The notes under the pieces are model-generated. The model worked only from the letters and a program-made list of their open reading frames with translations, was not told the origin of the DNA and did no database searches. A stretch of DNA of 64,000 nt from Pyrenophora tritici-repentis (taxonomy: Eukaryota; Ascomycota; Dothideomycetes; Pleosporales; Pleosporaceae), in assembly GCF_003171515.1 (NCBI RefSeq), contig NC_089391.1, positions 186,001 to 250,000 on the forward strand, read 5' to 3'. A program made the translations under genes and the position numbers. Shown one piece after another: positions 54,428 to 64,000 of this stretch (its first letter is position 1; each line of letters starts with the position of its first letter).

Positions 54428-56959
54428 ATGCCGCCAAAAAAACGCGCCGCTGACCACGCTGCTGCCCCAAAAAAGCGCGCCAAACCTACCGCCCGCGGTA
54501 CTGCCAGCCAGCCTATTTCAGTCGATAGTCAGCCATTGCAACTATCGCAGGCAACTCTTAGAGAGACCTCCCAGGCTTTAACTTTTGAGTCGCAACTACG
54601 CGAATCGCGCGACGAAGACGCTATCGCCGCGCCTGTGGATAGTAGCGAAGCCGCCACCGTAGCGTCCACGGTGGCGCCTACTGTAGATGATAGTGCTGAA
54701 GATCAAGCTTTTGAATCGTGGCTCGACGAAGACTTTAAGGGCATTGATTGGAGTCGTTTACTGCAGTATATGAAGCCGCTGTCGTCGCTGCGAGGTAAGA
54801 AAAGCTGGGTTTACAGCTATGGCTACCGCGTCGCCCTCCGCAGCGACCCTAATCGTATATACTTTGTGTGCCAGTACTGCCATGAACACAAGTTTATAGA
54901 CGCTGGCCGTGGTGGTGTCTTCGAGACATCGTGTGCGGTGTCAGCAGCAGCACGCCACCTAGAGGAGAGGAAGACTGGCCATAGTCACAGAGCGCCTGGT
55001 AAGCCAGCTGTTGTCGAGCGTGAGAGCTTCATACAGCGTGTATTTACAGACGGCAAGATTAAGGTGTCGCAGGGGGTTGCGAACGAGCTCTCTGGCTTTA
55101 ATACGCACCGCTTTAGGCTTGCTGTAGTAAGCTGGCTTGTCGATAACAACCACCCGCTCTCTGAGTTTGAGACGCCCGCGTTTCGAAAGATGATAGCTTT
55201 AGCTAACCTAGAGGCCGAAGCAGCACTCTAGGCGTCCCGTCATAGCGTCTCGCGGTACGTTCTGCGACTCTACGGTTACCTAAAGCCGCGCGTTACTAAG
55301 GAGCTATCGCAGTCAATAAGCAAGATCCATATAAGCTTTGACGGCTGGACAACAAAGGGCGGCAAGCGCGGGTTCTTAGGTGTCGTCGCGCACTACGTCG
55401 ACAGCAGTGGCGACTTAAAGGACTTGCCTATCGCGCTGTCTCAGCTAACAGGCGCTCATAGCGGCGAGAGTATAGCTGAAGTCGTCAGCAAGACGCTGGA
55501 TAGGTTTGGCATCAACCCACAGTCCGTCGGCTACTTCGTGCTTGATAACGCGAGCAACAACGACTCTACCGTCGCTGCAATGGCGTGTAAGATAGGCTTT
55601 GACGCCGTCCAACGTCGCCTCCGTCGCGGCCCTCACACGCTCAACCTTGTCGGCCAGACGCTTATCTGGGGCAAAGACAGCGACGCCTTCGACAATGATG
55701 TACGTGAGGTCGGCGATGAGAGCGACTTTATGAGCGAGTGGAGAAAGGCTGGCCTATTGGGCGTGGTGCTCAGCGTTATCAACTACATCAAAACGCCGCA
55801 ACAGTACGCGCTCTTTGAGCAGTATCAGCGCCTTGCTCACAAGGAGCTGCCAGCTGACGCTTCAGCCGAAGAGCGCAAGGTGCTGGAGCCTGCTAAGCCT
55901 GTAGTCACACGCTGGAAATCGTACTACGCCTGCTTTGAGCGCGCTGTGAAACTGCAGTCCGCTGTCAACGCTTACGCGACTTACTATATACGGCGAGTGC
56001 GAGATGAGGATACGTACGCTGAAAGCCGCGGAAACAGGCTGCCTGAGGCGCAACCTTGGATGCGATTAGACGGCCTCACGGCTGCTGACTGTGCGGTGAT
56101 TACAGAGTACATGGACGTGCTGAAGCCACTTAAGCTTACTGCAAAGCGCCTTGAAGGACGTAGCGACAGCGGACGCTTTGGTGCTATTGCTGAGGTTATC
56201 CTAGTGTTCGAACACCTGCTCTTTTACTACGAGCAGCGCGTTAAAGTGTACGAGGCAGTCAACTACAATGCGCACGACGAGGCGCCCGAGGACCATCTTG
56301 CGATCAACCTACGCGCGGCCTGGGCGAAGGCCAACGAGTACTACACCAAGCTAGACGACTCGCCAGCGTACTACGCCGCTACAATACTCCATCCATACTA
56401 CAAACACTACTGCGACAAGGCATGGGTTGAGAAGCCTACCTGGCTCGAGGCTAGTAACCGCAGCTTTCGTGTGCTCTGGGCGCAGTACAACACCTTGCCG
56501 CGCGTCGTAAGGCCGCTAAGGGTGATCACCAACGACCTAGACGACGCGATCGACAGTATCATGAACCCCAGCGCTGGTGACAACATTAATACAGAGGAGG
56601 ACGAGTTCGCAAGGTGGAAGCGCAGCGAGCCGTGCGCTGAGAGAGGTACAGAATACGCAAACAACCCTATTAAGTACTGGATAACGCTGCGTGATCGCTA
56701 TCCCAGCCTCAGCAAGCTTGCGCTTGACGTACTCTCTGTCCCAGCGTCGAGCTGTGAGTGTGAGCGCATGTTCAGTGAGCTGGGCGACCTCTTGGAGCCG
56801 CGCCGACGCGGTATACAACCTCAGCTTTTGGCAGCTATACAATGTGTAAGACGGTGGCAAAGAACTGGCTTTGGTAGCGTAACTGCACCTAAAACAGGCC
56901 TCACGGAGGAGCAGATGGACGCGTTGTATGAGTGGAGCAGTTGGGATGACGGAACTTAA
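54428..56959 (+). pseudogene. hAT-C transposase with a single nonsense codon
   Basis: 843 codons in one frame, homologous end to end to hAT-A. It starts MPPKKRAADHAAAPKK; a possible zinc site reads FVCQYCHEHK; the core has ISFDGWTTKGGKRGF, DNASNNDS and RRLRRGPHTLNLVGQ; and the dimerisation region is PASSCECERMFSELGDLLEP. The only damage is TAG at 55229-55231 where hAT-A has tryptophan (EAALW), again TGG to TAG. One base change silenced an otherwise complete transposase. Confidence 0.93.
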
Positions 56960-56972
56960 CACTATGTATAAC

Positions 56973-57219
56973 TGTTGCGGTTTGTGAGGCAAGGGTATTG
57001 CGCATGTCACGTGTGTTGTCCTGGCACTCCTCCCTCCCCTCCATAAGCACCTTCTCCCCTTACCAGCATCAGGGATACGTCATGTAAATAGACCCTGATT
57101 ATGGCTACATATAAGGTGGCAATGACAGCACAACAGAACGACAATCACAGATACACTTCATACCTTGATTACTGCTTCGCACGGTTACACCTTGATTTAT
57201 TGCATTGACTACTGCAACA
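56973..57219 (+). mobile_element. Solo LTR inside hAT-C
   Basis: 247 bp from TGTTGCGG to CTGCAACA, flanked by the perfect 5-bp duplication ATAAC at 56968-56972 and 57220-57224. Related to the solo LTR at 13890-14105. It lies between the transposase stop codon and the right end of hAT-C. Confidence 0.92.
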
Positions 57220-57377
57220 ATAACTATTGTATAGGCAATCAAGCTCATTAATCCAGCTTCAAGCCAAGCCGACTATTTTGACCTATCAAGCCTATCAAGC
57301 CAAGCTTACAACACCAAAAACCTCAACAAGCCAAGCTCACGGCCACGGCTGGCTTGGCTGGCTTGTTGCCATCTCTG

Positions 57378-57474
57378 CTGGCTATAACGTAGGGAGCTGC
57401 ACGCAGGCTCTAAACGAGTCGTCAGAGTTAGAGGCAAGTACGCAGTTTATTATGTCACATACTGCAGAGGAGTA
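57378..57474 (+). pseudogene. Pogo-like zinc-knuckle fragment, right half
   Basis: Continues the knuckle interrupted by hAT-C: AGYNVGSCTQALNESSELE, ending HTAEE and a stop at 57472-57474. Confidence 0.8.
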
Positions 57475-57908
57475 GGGAGAACGGGGGATGATGTAGTTGC
57501 ATGCGAGATGATGGGTGTTCATGGTCTTGGCAGTTTTTCGCCGGTTCACTTAGTTTGGCTGGATCACTAGTAGGTTTACGTTACCAGAAAACCATCCCAG
57601 TCAGCTACCTCTCATGCTAGTAGCGATTTCATAAGGCTTTGAATGTGTGGCCTTAGACCTAGTTGTGATATTCTGACCAAAGTTCGGACATTAGTTTTAC
57701 AGGAGAGCCGATTCTTGCAGGTAAAAAGTTCCCCTAACTAACCTATCGCTGGACAAACAGATTGAAGAATCGGACTAGTGTATCTTACAAAGACCATCGA
57801 GATCACATTGAGTTTGGTAACAAATGCTTGAGAGCCTGAATAACAGCCTCGGGATGTGCCTTTGGCATACAGAGCAGAGAAATAGTAGAGACACTTAAAT
57901 GTGACTGA
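57475..57908. other. Spacer between hAT-C/pogo and the bZIP gene
   Basis: 434 bp, non-coding. The first part may be the 3' end of the pogo element; the rest is the 3' flank of the bZIP gene. Confidence 0.35.
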
Positions 57909-58954
57909 TTACCCGTATCGGAACAAGAATGTAAGGCAGTTATCAAAGACCATAGATTTGGTACCTAGGCTTCTGTTAAGTTTATTGCTCAACACAATGC
58001 ATTGTAGGAAATATATTTGCAGACATACCTTGTCTTGAAATGTGCGAAGTAGATAGTTCCGGTTCTGCTCGTTGAGCCCGTCAATGATAGTCATTTTCAT
58101 ACAGGGATTGCTGTCCGAACTAGCAAGTGTGCGAAGTTCAGTTACAAGAAAGCTTTCTGCGGCCTTGAATATCTCGTCTCGATAGGTCTGTACTTCCCAG
58201 GAAGTCCAGGAAGCGGAGTCAATTCGAAGTGTTTCAAGGAGCATAGGTAATCGGCGCCTCCTGCTGAGTCGTTGGGAAGCTGAGAATGTAGTTCCTTCGT
58301 CGAACTTGTGTGTATAGTATGCCATCAAGGTCGAGTCCAGATCTTCGAAACCTGCTTCCTTGGCGCAGCAGAGTAGGCCCTTAATTCGAGACTCCAAGCC
58401 ACCTTCCGATAGTGCACAGGTAGATAATTGTTCTTTTTGGTTTTTCGAAACAGGACTGATACTAATATCCATGCCAGTCCAATTTGACAAATTCCTGGAC
58501 TGTTCGCTGTGAATGCTGGAATCATTGTAAGCACCATCGGGAGCTTTCAATGGATCGATAATCTCATATGCTTCAAATCCCCACGTGGGAGATTCAATAG
58601 CTGTATTGGGAACTATCCCAACATTAGAGACATCTAGGCTGTGCGAAATTCTTGTCCCTTGCTCGGAGGATCTAGGAGGACTATTGCCTGTGACTCTAAT
58701 TGAACTCGCTGGTTCAAATGAGGTGCCATACGCCTGATATGGCCTCCCTCCATCTTTCAACGCTAGCAACTCAGATTGTGTGGCTACTTGCTGCTCTAGT
58801 TGCGCTATTTTTCGTTTGATGTTCTCGCCTAGAGCTTGAATTAGTTTCTGATCAAGGCATTGTACTAACTCAACTTACGGTAGTTTTTCTGAGCTGTTCT
58901 ATTCCGAACCTTCTTCTTTTCTCTTAATTCGACAATCTCACTCCATGTCGGCAT
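57909..58954 (-). CDS. bZIP transcription factor (about 331 aa, two exons)
   Basis: Exon 1 is 58954-58879 (76 nt), a 50-bp intron (58878-58829, GTAAGT to TCTAG) follows, exon 2 is 58828-57909. The basic region is NRTAQKNYR at residues 18-26, the fungal NxxAQxxYR form, followed by a weak zipper (IKRKIAQLEQQVATQSELL). The C-terminal half has AGFEDLDSTLMAYYTHKF and SASQRLSRRRRLP, a block I know from bZIP proteins of fungal secondary-metabolism loci. The ATG at 58954 lies within the terminal nine bases of a solo LTR (58946-59142), so the original start may have been lost and this one supplied by the LTR. A further intron (58030-57972, GTATGT to AACAG) would give a shorter end. A local regulatory role is inference. 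Confidence 0.8.
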
Positions 58955-59142
58955 ACACACGGTGTGTCGCCTAATAAGGCCCAATGTACCGCCTCGATCC
59001 TACTTCGGCCCAACTCGGACCCAACGCTATGTATACCTTCGTAGCCCCCACATTCGTAGAATCATCATACACCAGAATACCAATACACAAGATTACCTTA
59101 GCTACTGTTATTCACCGTACGATCGTACAAGGCCTTCCAACA
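58946..59142 (-). mobile_element. Solo LTR abutting and overlapping the bZIP start codon
   Basis: 197 bp from TGTCGGCATACACACGG to CCTTCCAACA; closest relative is 27554-27764 in the other orientation. Flanks CTCCA and AACTT do not match. Confidence 0.8.
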
Positions 59143-60335
59143 AACTTAATGGTGGCAATAAGTATAAGGAAGGCAGAGGTCTGTTAAGAGAGCGTTGAGA
59201 CAGCCCTGTCTATATTTCGGTAGAACTTCGGTAGTAATCAAGACACCCCTGTCGGCAAAAACTTTTGAAAGCCACCTCCGTCTCTTCTTGTGGGCTCATC
59301 CGATACATCTCTGGTAACGTCACTTTTCCCATGTTTCTCTTCCGATGTCCTGTTATACGCCGGTTGGAATTCTTGGAGCACCTTTCCAAGTTTTTTAGAA
59401 AAAGGCGAGTCCCGTCTTAATGGTTGTTTACACGTCAAAAAATATAGTACGCTTAGCGATTTGTCGATAGCAAGCTCAGCGGTGTGATCAATCAACGCCT
59501 CTGAATTTAAAATTTATCTTAGCTGTACCTGTTTGATTCGTATAGCAGTACTCGCTAACGACTTGGCTTTTGCACACAGATTTTGAGTAGGCTATCGTCT
59601 AGCTAGATATTTCATACAATGACGTCGCTATGCACGCAGAGTGGGCCATCCTGTTCAGTCATTATACTATATAGTGGCGTTGATATCCTCAGACCGGAGC
59701 TCTATCCGAAGGTAAATCGTGGAACAATAGCGACGTTGATGGCCAGGGCCTTTTTGATTTTGCAAAAGAAAGACCCCTGCGATCCGGAGGTGAGGCTGTG
59801 CATACGCACCCAGCGTTGCAGGCCTACGCCGATCGACTGCATCACAAAAGCTAAGGGTGCAGGGCCGAGGGAAAGGGCCGAACTTCTTGCATTAGCTATC
59901 CGAGGATTCCGTGTTTCCAGTGCTTTGAGCGGCATAAGGGAAAATGAGGTGGTAAGGGACCTATGGGTATTTGACAATCTCTATTACGGATTGTCCGATC
60001 CAAGGCAAAGATGATCGGAGACGAAGTGAAGAATGAGATAGTGGCAGGCAACTGTGTGCTGCTGTGTGCTAACTAACTCTTATCTGGTTAAGCGGTTGCG
60101 TATCGACCAAGCTCTACTTAATGCGGGCCAAAGCCTATGGTATGATAAAGTGGGTCTGGAAGGCCCTTGCATGTGCATTGACGATCCCATCTGGTCCATC
60201 CCCTTAGATCTTAGCATTTCTAGTCGCTGCGGGGTAATGGATGGGCATGTCAGCTACAGGTTCCCGCATTTGTTTTGTAGGTCAGCTTGCGCCTTTCTCC
60301 TCGTCTGCATATCCAAAGGTGCTTTTGTCGACCAA
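59143..60335 (+). promoter_or_regulatory. Upstream region of TF-B
   Basis: 1.2 kb between the bZIP/LTR and TF-B. A 131-codon frame at 59619-60014 has no recognisable motif or homologue in the window and is not called. The segment would contain the TF-B promoter and, on the other strand, whatever promoter the bZIP gene has left beyond the LTR. Confidence 0.35.
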
Positions 60336-62925
60336 ATGAGTAGTCCTCGTCCCAAGTTGACTCGACGGAGAGGTGCATGCGAAGAGTGCCGTCAGAAAAA
60401 GGTTCGATGTAAGTTTATTCCCTAATAGCCGAGATACATGCTAAGAGACATAGGTGATGGAGCGAATCCGTGCAACCACTGCCAGGTAGACAAAAGCCTT
60501 TGTTCTATCCTGAGGCTCGCTAATAACACGACGATAGCGGAACGAATCTCTGTGTGAATACAATGCACGTCGATCGCGACGTCATCTACGAGAGAAGAGT
60601 GTACACAGTCTTAATAAGCACGTCTCCGCAACAACACAATCGTACCTGATGAATGGCGGCACGATGCCTGATTCATCAAACCCAGATCACTTTTCTGAGG
60701 TTGCTGTTTGCCAGGATACTGGGGGCTTGGCAAATCCTTTAAACACGCCATTTAGTGGGGTTTCTCTCTCGCAGTTAGGGTCCGACAGCGCGTACTCATT
60801 TCTGGATTTTGATATCTCAGGCGAAACCATACCTGGCACCAACAAGCCCGAGAACACAGGTACACACCAGGACTCCTTTGTTTTTCATTTTCAGTGCTGG
60901 ATAGAAGCATCTATGGCTATTCTATTCAAAGGCATTTCTTTCTTCTCCGATGGAACCAAAAGCTGACTAGGGGATAGAGTCAGGCGATCAAGCGGGTAGC
61001 CTGCAGAATCAGATGTCGTGCGGTAACTCCAGAAATGACATAGTCACGCTGGATTGGTTGGAGCTAGGTTACGACGAAAACCTACACCAGCATAACACTG
61101 TTCAGCGCCATAGCTTGCTAGGAACTAAAGCAGATAGTGGCGGCGCCACGTGTATTCTTGCGCTCTTCTCGGAACGAATAGTAGCCGACAAAGTAGAGGT
61201 AAACGACCTGTTCCTCTTTTCTGACTATGTATATCGAATCTCTAACACTACAAAGACAAGGCCGTGCTCAACCCATAGAACGTACAGAATTGCTGCTCTT
61301 TTCCAAAACGCAGATGGGGGGAGCCGTAGACAACAGACAGTGCTAGACAGAGTCAATGTGCTACTTTCTTCAAATCACCAGACCTGTTTCTCCAGTCTCT
61401 TGCGCAAGATTGACTCTGGTAGAGAACATCAGAGCCTGGACCTAAATGATCTGTCTATGAGGAAGCTTATCCAGAGTATGTCCAGGATGTCGTCTATGAG
61501 AGTCTTGCTGATGATTTACAAGGGGCATTCAAGGAGCCAGGAGGGTGAGTTAATCAAGTATAAAATGCACCACATGAGCTCATATGTGGAATAGCCTGAA
61601 TCTGTTCATCAAAGAACAGGATGTTACGCGTATACAAGAGCAATTTGTTGACCTAGGAAATCTGCCTATAGACGTTAGCGACATGTCATTGCTTATTGTC
61701 TCACTCGCTTGGGGGGCCTTGTTAGATCCAGAAGTAAGCTCAGTTTCTAGAGCAGCGCTACTAGATGCTGTGCTAGAAATTTCAACGTTGTTACTTCGCC
61801 AGAATGGTAGTGTCCGTCAGTTCTTGGTAGGTTCTTCCGATCGATGACAACAAAGGTTTTGCTAATCTAATCCAGGCGCTTGTTGCCGTAGTTCGTAAAG
61901 ATATGATCATCTACGACGAAGCATTTGGCTAACTTATCCAGCTCGGTCTTGCCGAAAAAACGGGATCAGAAAAGCTCCATACGCTTATACTTGGCAGCAT
62001 TTCAACTGCGGCCTCGTTGAACCTCCATTTAGAACCTGTTCTACGCAAGTTCTGTACTAGCGATGAGCAAGCCATTCAGACTAAACGAGCCATGTGGCTA
62101 CTCTATTGCATTGATAAATCTTATGCGTTGAGGTGGCAAACCTTTTCTGTAAGCTCTACATATTTTTCTTGGGCTAGTCGGGTCAAAGCTGATACAGAAC
62201 ACAGCTAGTCAGCGAGGGTTCCCTTCCGATTACGAACCCATCTGACAGCATAATTGGGAATGATGTTGCGACTACACACTCCTCGGAATGGTTGTGGATT
62301 CGGGCTCAGTACTCCAAGATATGCTCAAACATCCTGCAGCTCCGAGTGAGCGCAGAGGAAGAGCCATCCAAAGATCATTCTAACAGGGCTGTGGCGCTAT
62401 CAACGGCGCTTGGAGAATGGTATAAGTCAACTAGGGTCAGCCAGATGATTCTCTCTCTGGACTACAAGGATGCCATGCGTATCAAGCTCCAGACATCCTA
62501 CTATTACTATGAGGCTCGGGTTCAGTTACTGAGTATAAGCCTGCCAGATACACGATCTTCTTCTCCTGCAGAGTCCCAGGAGTATAGAGAATTACTCAAG
62601 CAATCAACACGCGAAACAATCTCACTTTCTAGCACGATGTCATCTGAATACCTTCTCCAAGATTGGTACGTGTCACACAAAGTAGTATCTCTCACAATCC
62701 GCCTATACTAATTAGTTGTACAACAGCAACCATCTATTCATAAACACAATTGCTCTGTGTTTACTTGCCCTGGACATTCTCCTAGAGCCGGACCAGGACA
62801 GTAGGGAGAGCAGAGCTTTACTCAGCATTGTTGCTGGTTTTTTTGCTAGGATAGGAATTATGTTGCCGCAAAGCTCTGTTTTTGAGGAGGTGTCTAACTT
62901 AATCGACATTCTTACATATCGTTGA
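60336..62925 (+). CDS. Zn2Cys6 fungal transcription factor, TF-B (667 aa, 11 exons), paralogue of TF-A
   Basis: DNA-binding regulator; Cys 15, 18, 25, 31, 34 and 41 form the cluster (CEECRQKKVRC then PCNHCQRNESLC). Exons: 60336-60408, 60454-60485, 60538-60859, 60978-61198, 61256-61475, 61523-61544, 61595-61826, 61876-61890, 61942-62148, 62205-62665 and 62727-62925, 2004 nt. All ten introns coincide with those of TF-A. Intron 4 (57 bp) lacks a stop and keeps frame, so it could be retained; it is assigned by comparison with TF-A. Shared blocks include LLYCIDKSYALRWQT, GALLDPE and AGFFARIGIMLPQS. The second intron is needed to place the sixth cysteine. Divergence from TF-A is considerable, so the duplication is old. 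It lies 1.4 kb from the bZIP gene. Confidence 0.85.
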
Positions 62926-63206
62926 ATTAAAGGTAGTGTAAGAGCAAACAATATACGCTTATTGTGGTTATCTTTGTTTCGTAATCTCCCGTCCACAGAT
63001 TGATCTTGTCAACAGTCTGTAGGAACTGTATTCTAGGTACCTAGTCCAGATGCTATCTACGCTCGAGATAAACACCAGAAGATCAATGCGAACAGCCATC
63101 CTGATTGTTTGGGCTGACGCACGGCCCACATGCTGCTGAAGGAAGGCGTGATAGAAGGAAGGAAGCTACTAAGCCAGCTGCCCAGTCATGTGGTTAGGGC
63201 TCAGGA
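62926..63206. other. 3' flank of TF-B
   Basis: 281 bp non-coding; nothing recognised. Confidence 0.35.
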
Positions 63207-63364
63207 TGAAACGGTTTGGGCCTTGTCAAGACTTACTCTAGTATGAGCTGGGTACGGCTATCGCTACCACACTTTGTTATCCCACACACACATCTATATA
63301 CAGCTCCCCTTCTTTATAGCTATTCCGTGCAACGCAATTCTTTTCCTCTCTTCACACCATTACA
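63207..63364 (+). mobile_element. LTR-like repeat related to 52410-52559
   Basis: About 158 bp from TGAAACGGTTTGGGCC to CACCATTACA; shares GGGTACGGCTATCGCTACC and the order of blocks with 52410-52559. No target duplication. Confidence 0.5.
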
Positions 63365-64000
63365 TATATCTTCACTGCTACCTAGACTGCTGCTTCTGTT
63401 TCCTTACGCAACATCTTATAGAACACTTGATGTTGTACGTAGCAATCGAATAAGCACTCTAAGGAGCATCTCCAATACTTGCGGTAGCGTTTCGTGAAAA
63501 CCTATACCTTATAGCATGACTCACAAGCGAGCCGTCAGCTAAAGTACCTACGAGTAGGTATATACAAGTTCCTCTTCTAGGCTTAGTGTATCTATCTCTG
63601 CAAGCACATCACTTAACCCTGGCATGGTGTTGAGAGAAGTGGCTGCGGGGCTGGCCAACATCACGGCGGTGGTAGCGCACTTGGGAGGAAGGAGAGTGAT
63701 GGTAGGGTTGGTGTACATACTCGGTCTGTATGCACGAGATAGAAACGAGGAGACGGAGCAGGAGCTGAGCAGTAGACCGAACATGATAATCGGGCTTCTC
63801 CAGGGCTTGCTATTGCGCGATCCATACATGGAAATGGTCTATTACCAGCCGAAGAACCCACGTTTACGAGCAATGCCAGACCAGTGTCCGCGATCGACTT
63901 GAGGCTCACCACGTTGAGACGGGTGAGCGAACTGGCTAAATGTGCCAGACTATCAAGCGATCCACGCGACCCTCTAGATGAATGCAGAGATTGAGAAAGC
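63365..64000. other. Unassigned right end of window
   Basis: 636 bp. A 92-codon plus-strand frame (63624-63902, starting MVLREVAAGLANITAVVAHL) is the best candidate but has no motif I recognise, and the opposite strand has an equally long frame, so no gene is called. Confidence 0.3.

Larger units (their letters stand above)
54157..57377 (+). mobile_element. hAT-C DNA transposon with perfect 8-bp target duplication
   Basis: 3221 bp with terminal inverted repeats CAGAGATGGCAACAA and complement, flanked by CTGGCTAT at 54149-54156 and 57378-57385. Subterminal TTGATCGGC/CAAGCC repeats occur at both ends. Contains a transposase with one nonsense codon and a solo LTR at 56973-57219. Confidence 0.95.

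Noticed and set aside
57909..58954. ToxE-like (bZIP plus ankyrin) regulator of a host-selective toxin locus
   Set aside because: A bZIP basic region is present but no ankyrin repeats follow, and no peptide or polyketide synthase occurs in the window.
59619..60014. 131-codon frame upstream of TF-B
   Set aside because: No motif, no homologue in the window, no supporting introns, and an open frame of 91 codons on the opposite strand.
63624..63902. 92-codon frame near the right end
   Set aside because: No recognisable domain and an equally long frame on the other strand over the same bases.
1..64000. Starship giant transposon carrying the siderophore genes
   Set aside because: No DUF3435-type tyrosine recombinase frame or matching element ends were seen; the cargo-like look is explained by individual transposon insertions. 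The captain could lie outside the window.

Overview
The window is nuclear DNA of a filamentous ascomycete, most likely a dothideomycete. The support is: genes with many 45-60 bp GT-AG introns carrying CTAAC-like branch sites, fungal-only families (Zn2Cys6 regulators, a short fungal bZIP family, siderophore enzymes, Tad-type LINEs, Fot1/pogo-like and hAT transposons), and decayed copies whose stop codons fit repeat-induced point mutation (RIP, CpA to TpA). The exact genus is not determinable from what I can see.

About 40 kb of the 64 kb is transposon. From left to right: 1-1089 the 3' part of a siderophore-type acyltransferase with one nonsense codon; 1207-7134 a full-length Copia element (Copia-1, minus strand); 7971-10556 an 11-exon Zn2Cys6 regulator (TF-A); 10721-17110 a Tad-type LINE (LINE-1, minus) whose ORF2 is split by a solo LTR; 17127-18893 pogo and hAT remnants; 19055-19710 the 5' end of a Copia element; 19711-22814 an hAT transposon with an intact 855-codon transposase; 22815-24768 remnants of a second hAT, an LTR, a LINE-1 tail and a pogo C-terminus; 25633-27182 an intact L-ornithine N5-monooxygenase (sidA type, minus); 29247-30241 an intact mitochondrial ornithine carrier (Ort1/AmcA type, plus); 30528-32734 tandem repeats and a 705-bp direct duplication; 32571-37815 Copia-2; 40040-45379 Copia-3 with identical LTRs; 45380-51320 LINE-2 pieces around a RIP-damaged Gypsy; 51321-54075 two broken pieces of TF-A-like regulators and a fold-back element; 54157-57377 a third hAT (hAT-C) with an 8-bp target duplication; 57909-58954 a bZIP regulator (minus); 60336-62925 a second intact Zn2Cys6 regulator (TF-B).

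The cellular genes make functional sense together. The carrier would export ornithine from the mitochondrion, the monooxygenase would hydroxylate it at N5, and the acyltransferase would acylate the product, which is the standard start of fungal hydroxamate siderophore synthesis. Two paralogous Zn2Cys6 proteins and a bZIP protein could be local regulators. No nonribosomal peptide synthetase, exporter or reductase is visible, so the pathway is incomplete here, and the acyltransferase is broken at one codon. The pattern is a hydroxamate (siderophore-like) locus being pulled apart by transposons. Some elements look young (Copia-1, Copia-3, LINE-1 and its tail copy, hAT-A), others are heavily mutated (Gypsy, LINE-2 pieces, the TF fragments).
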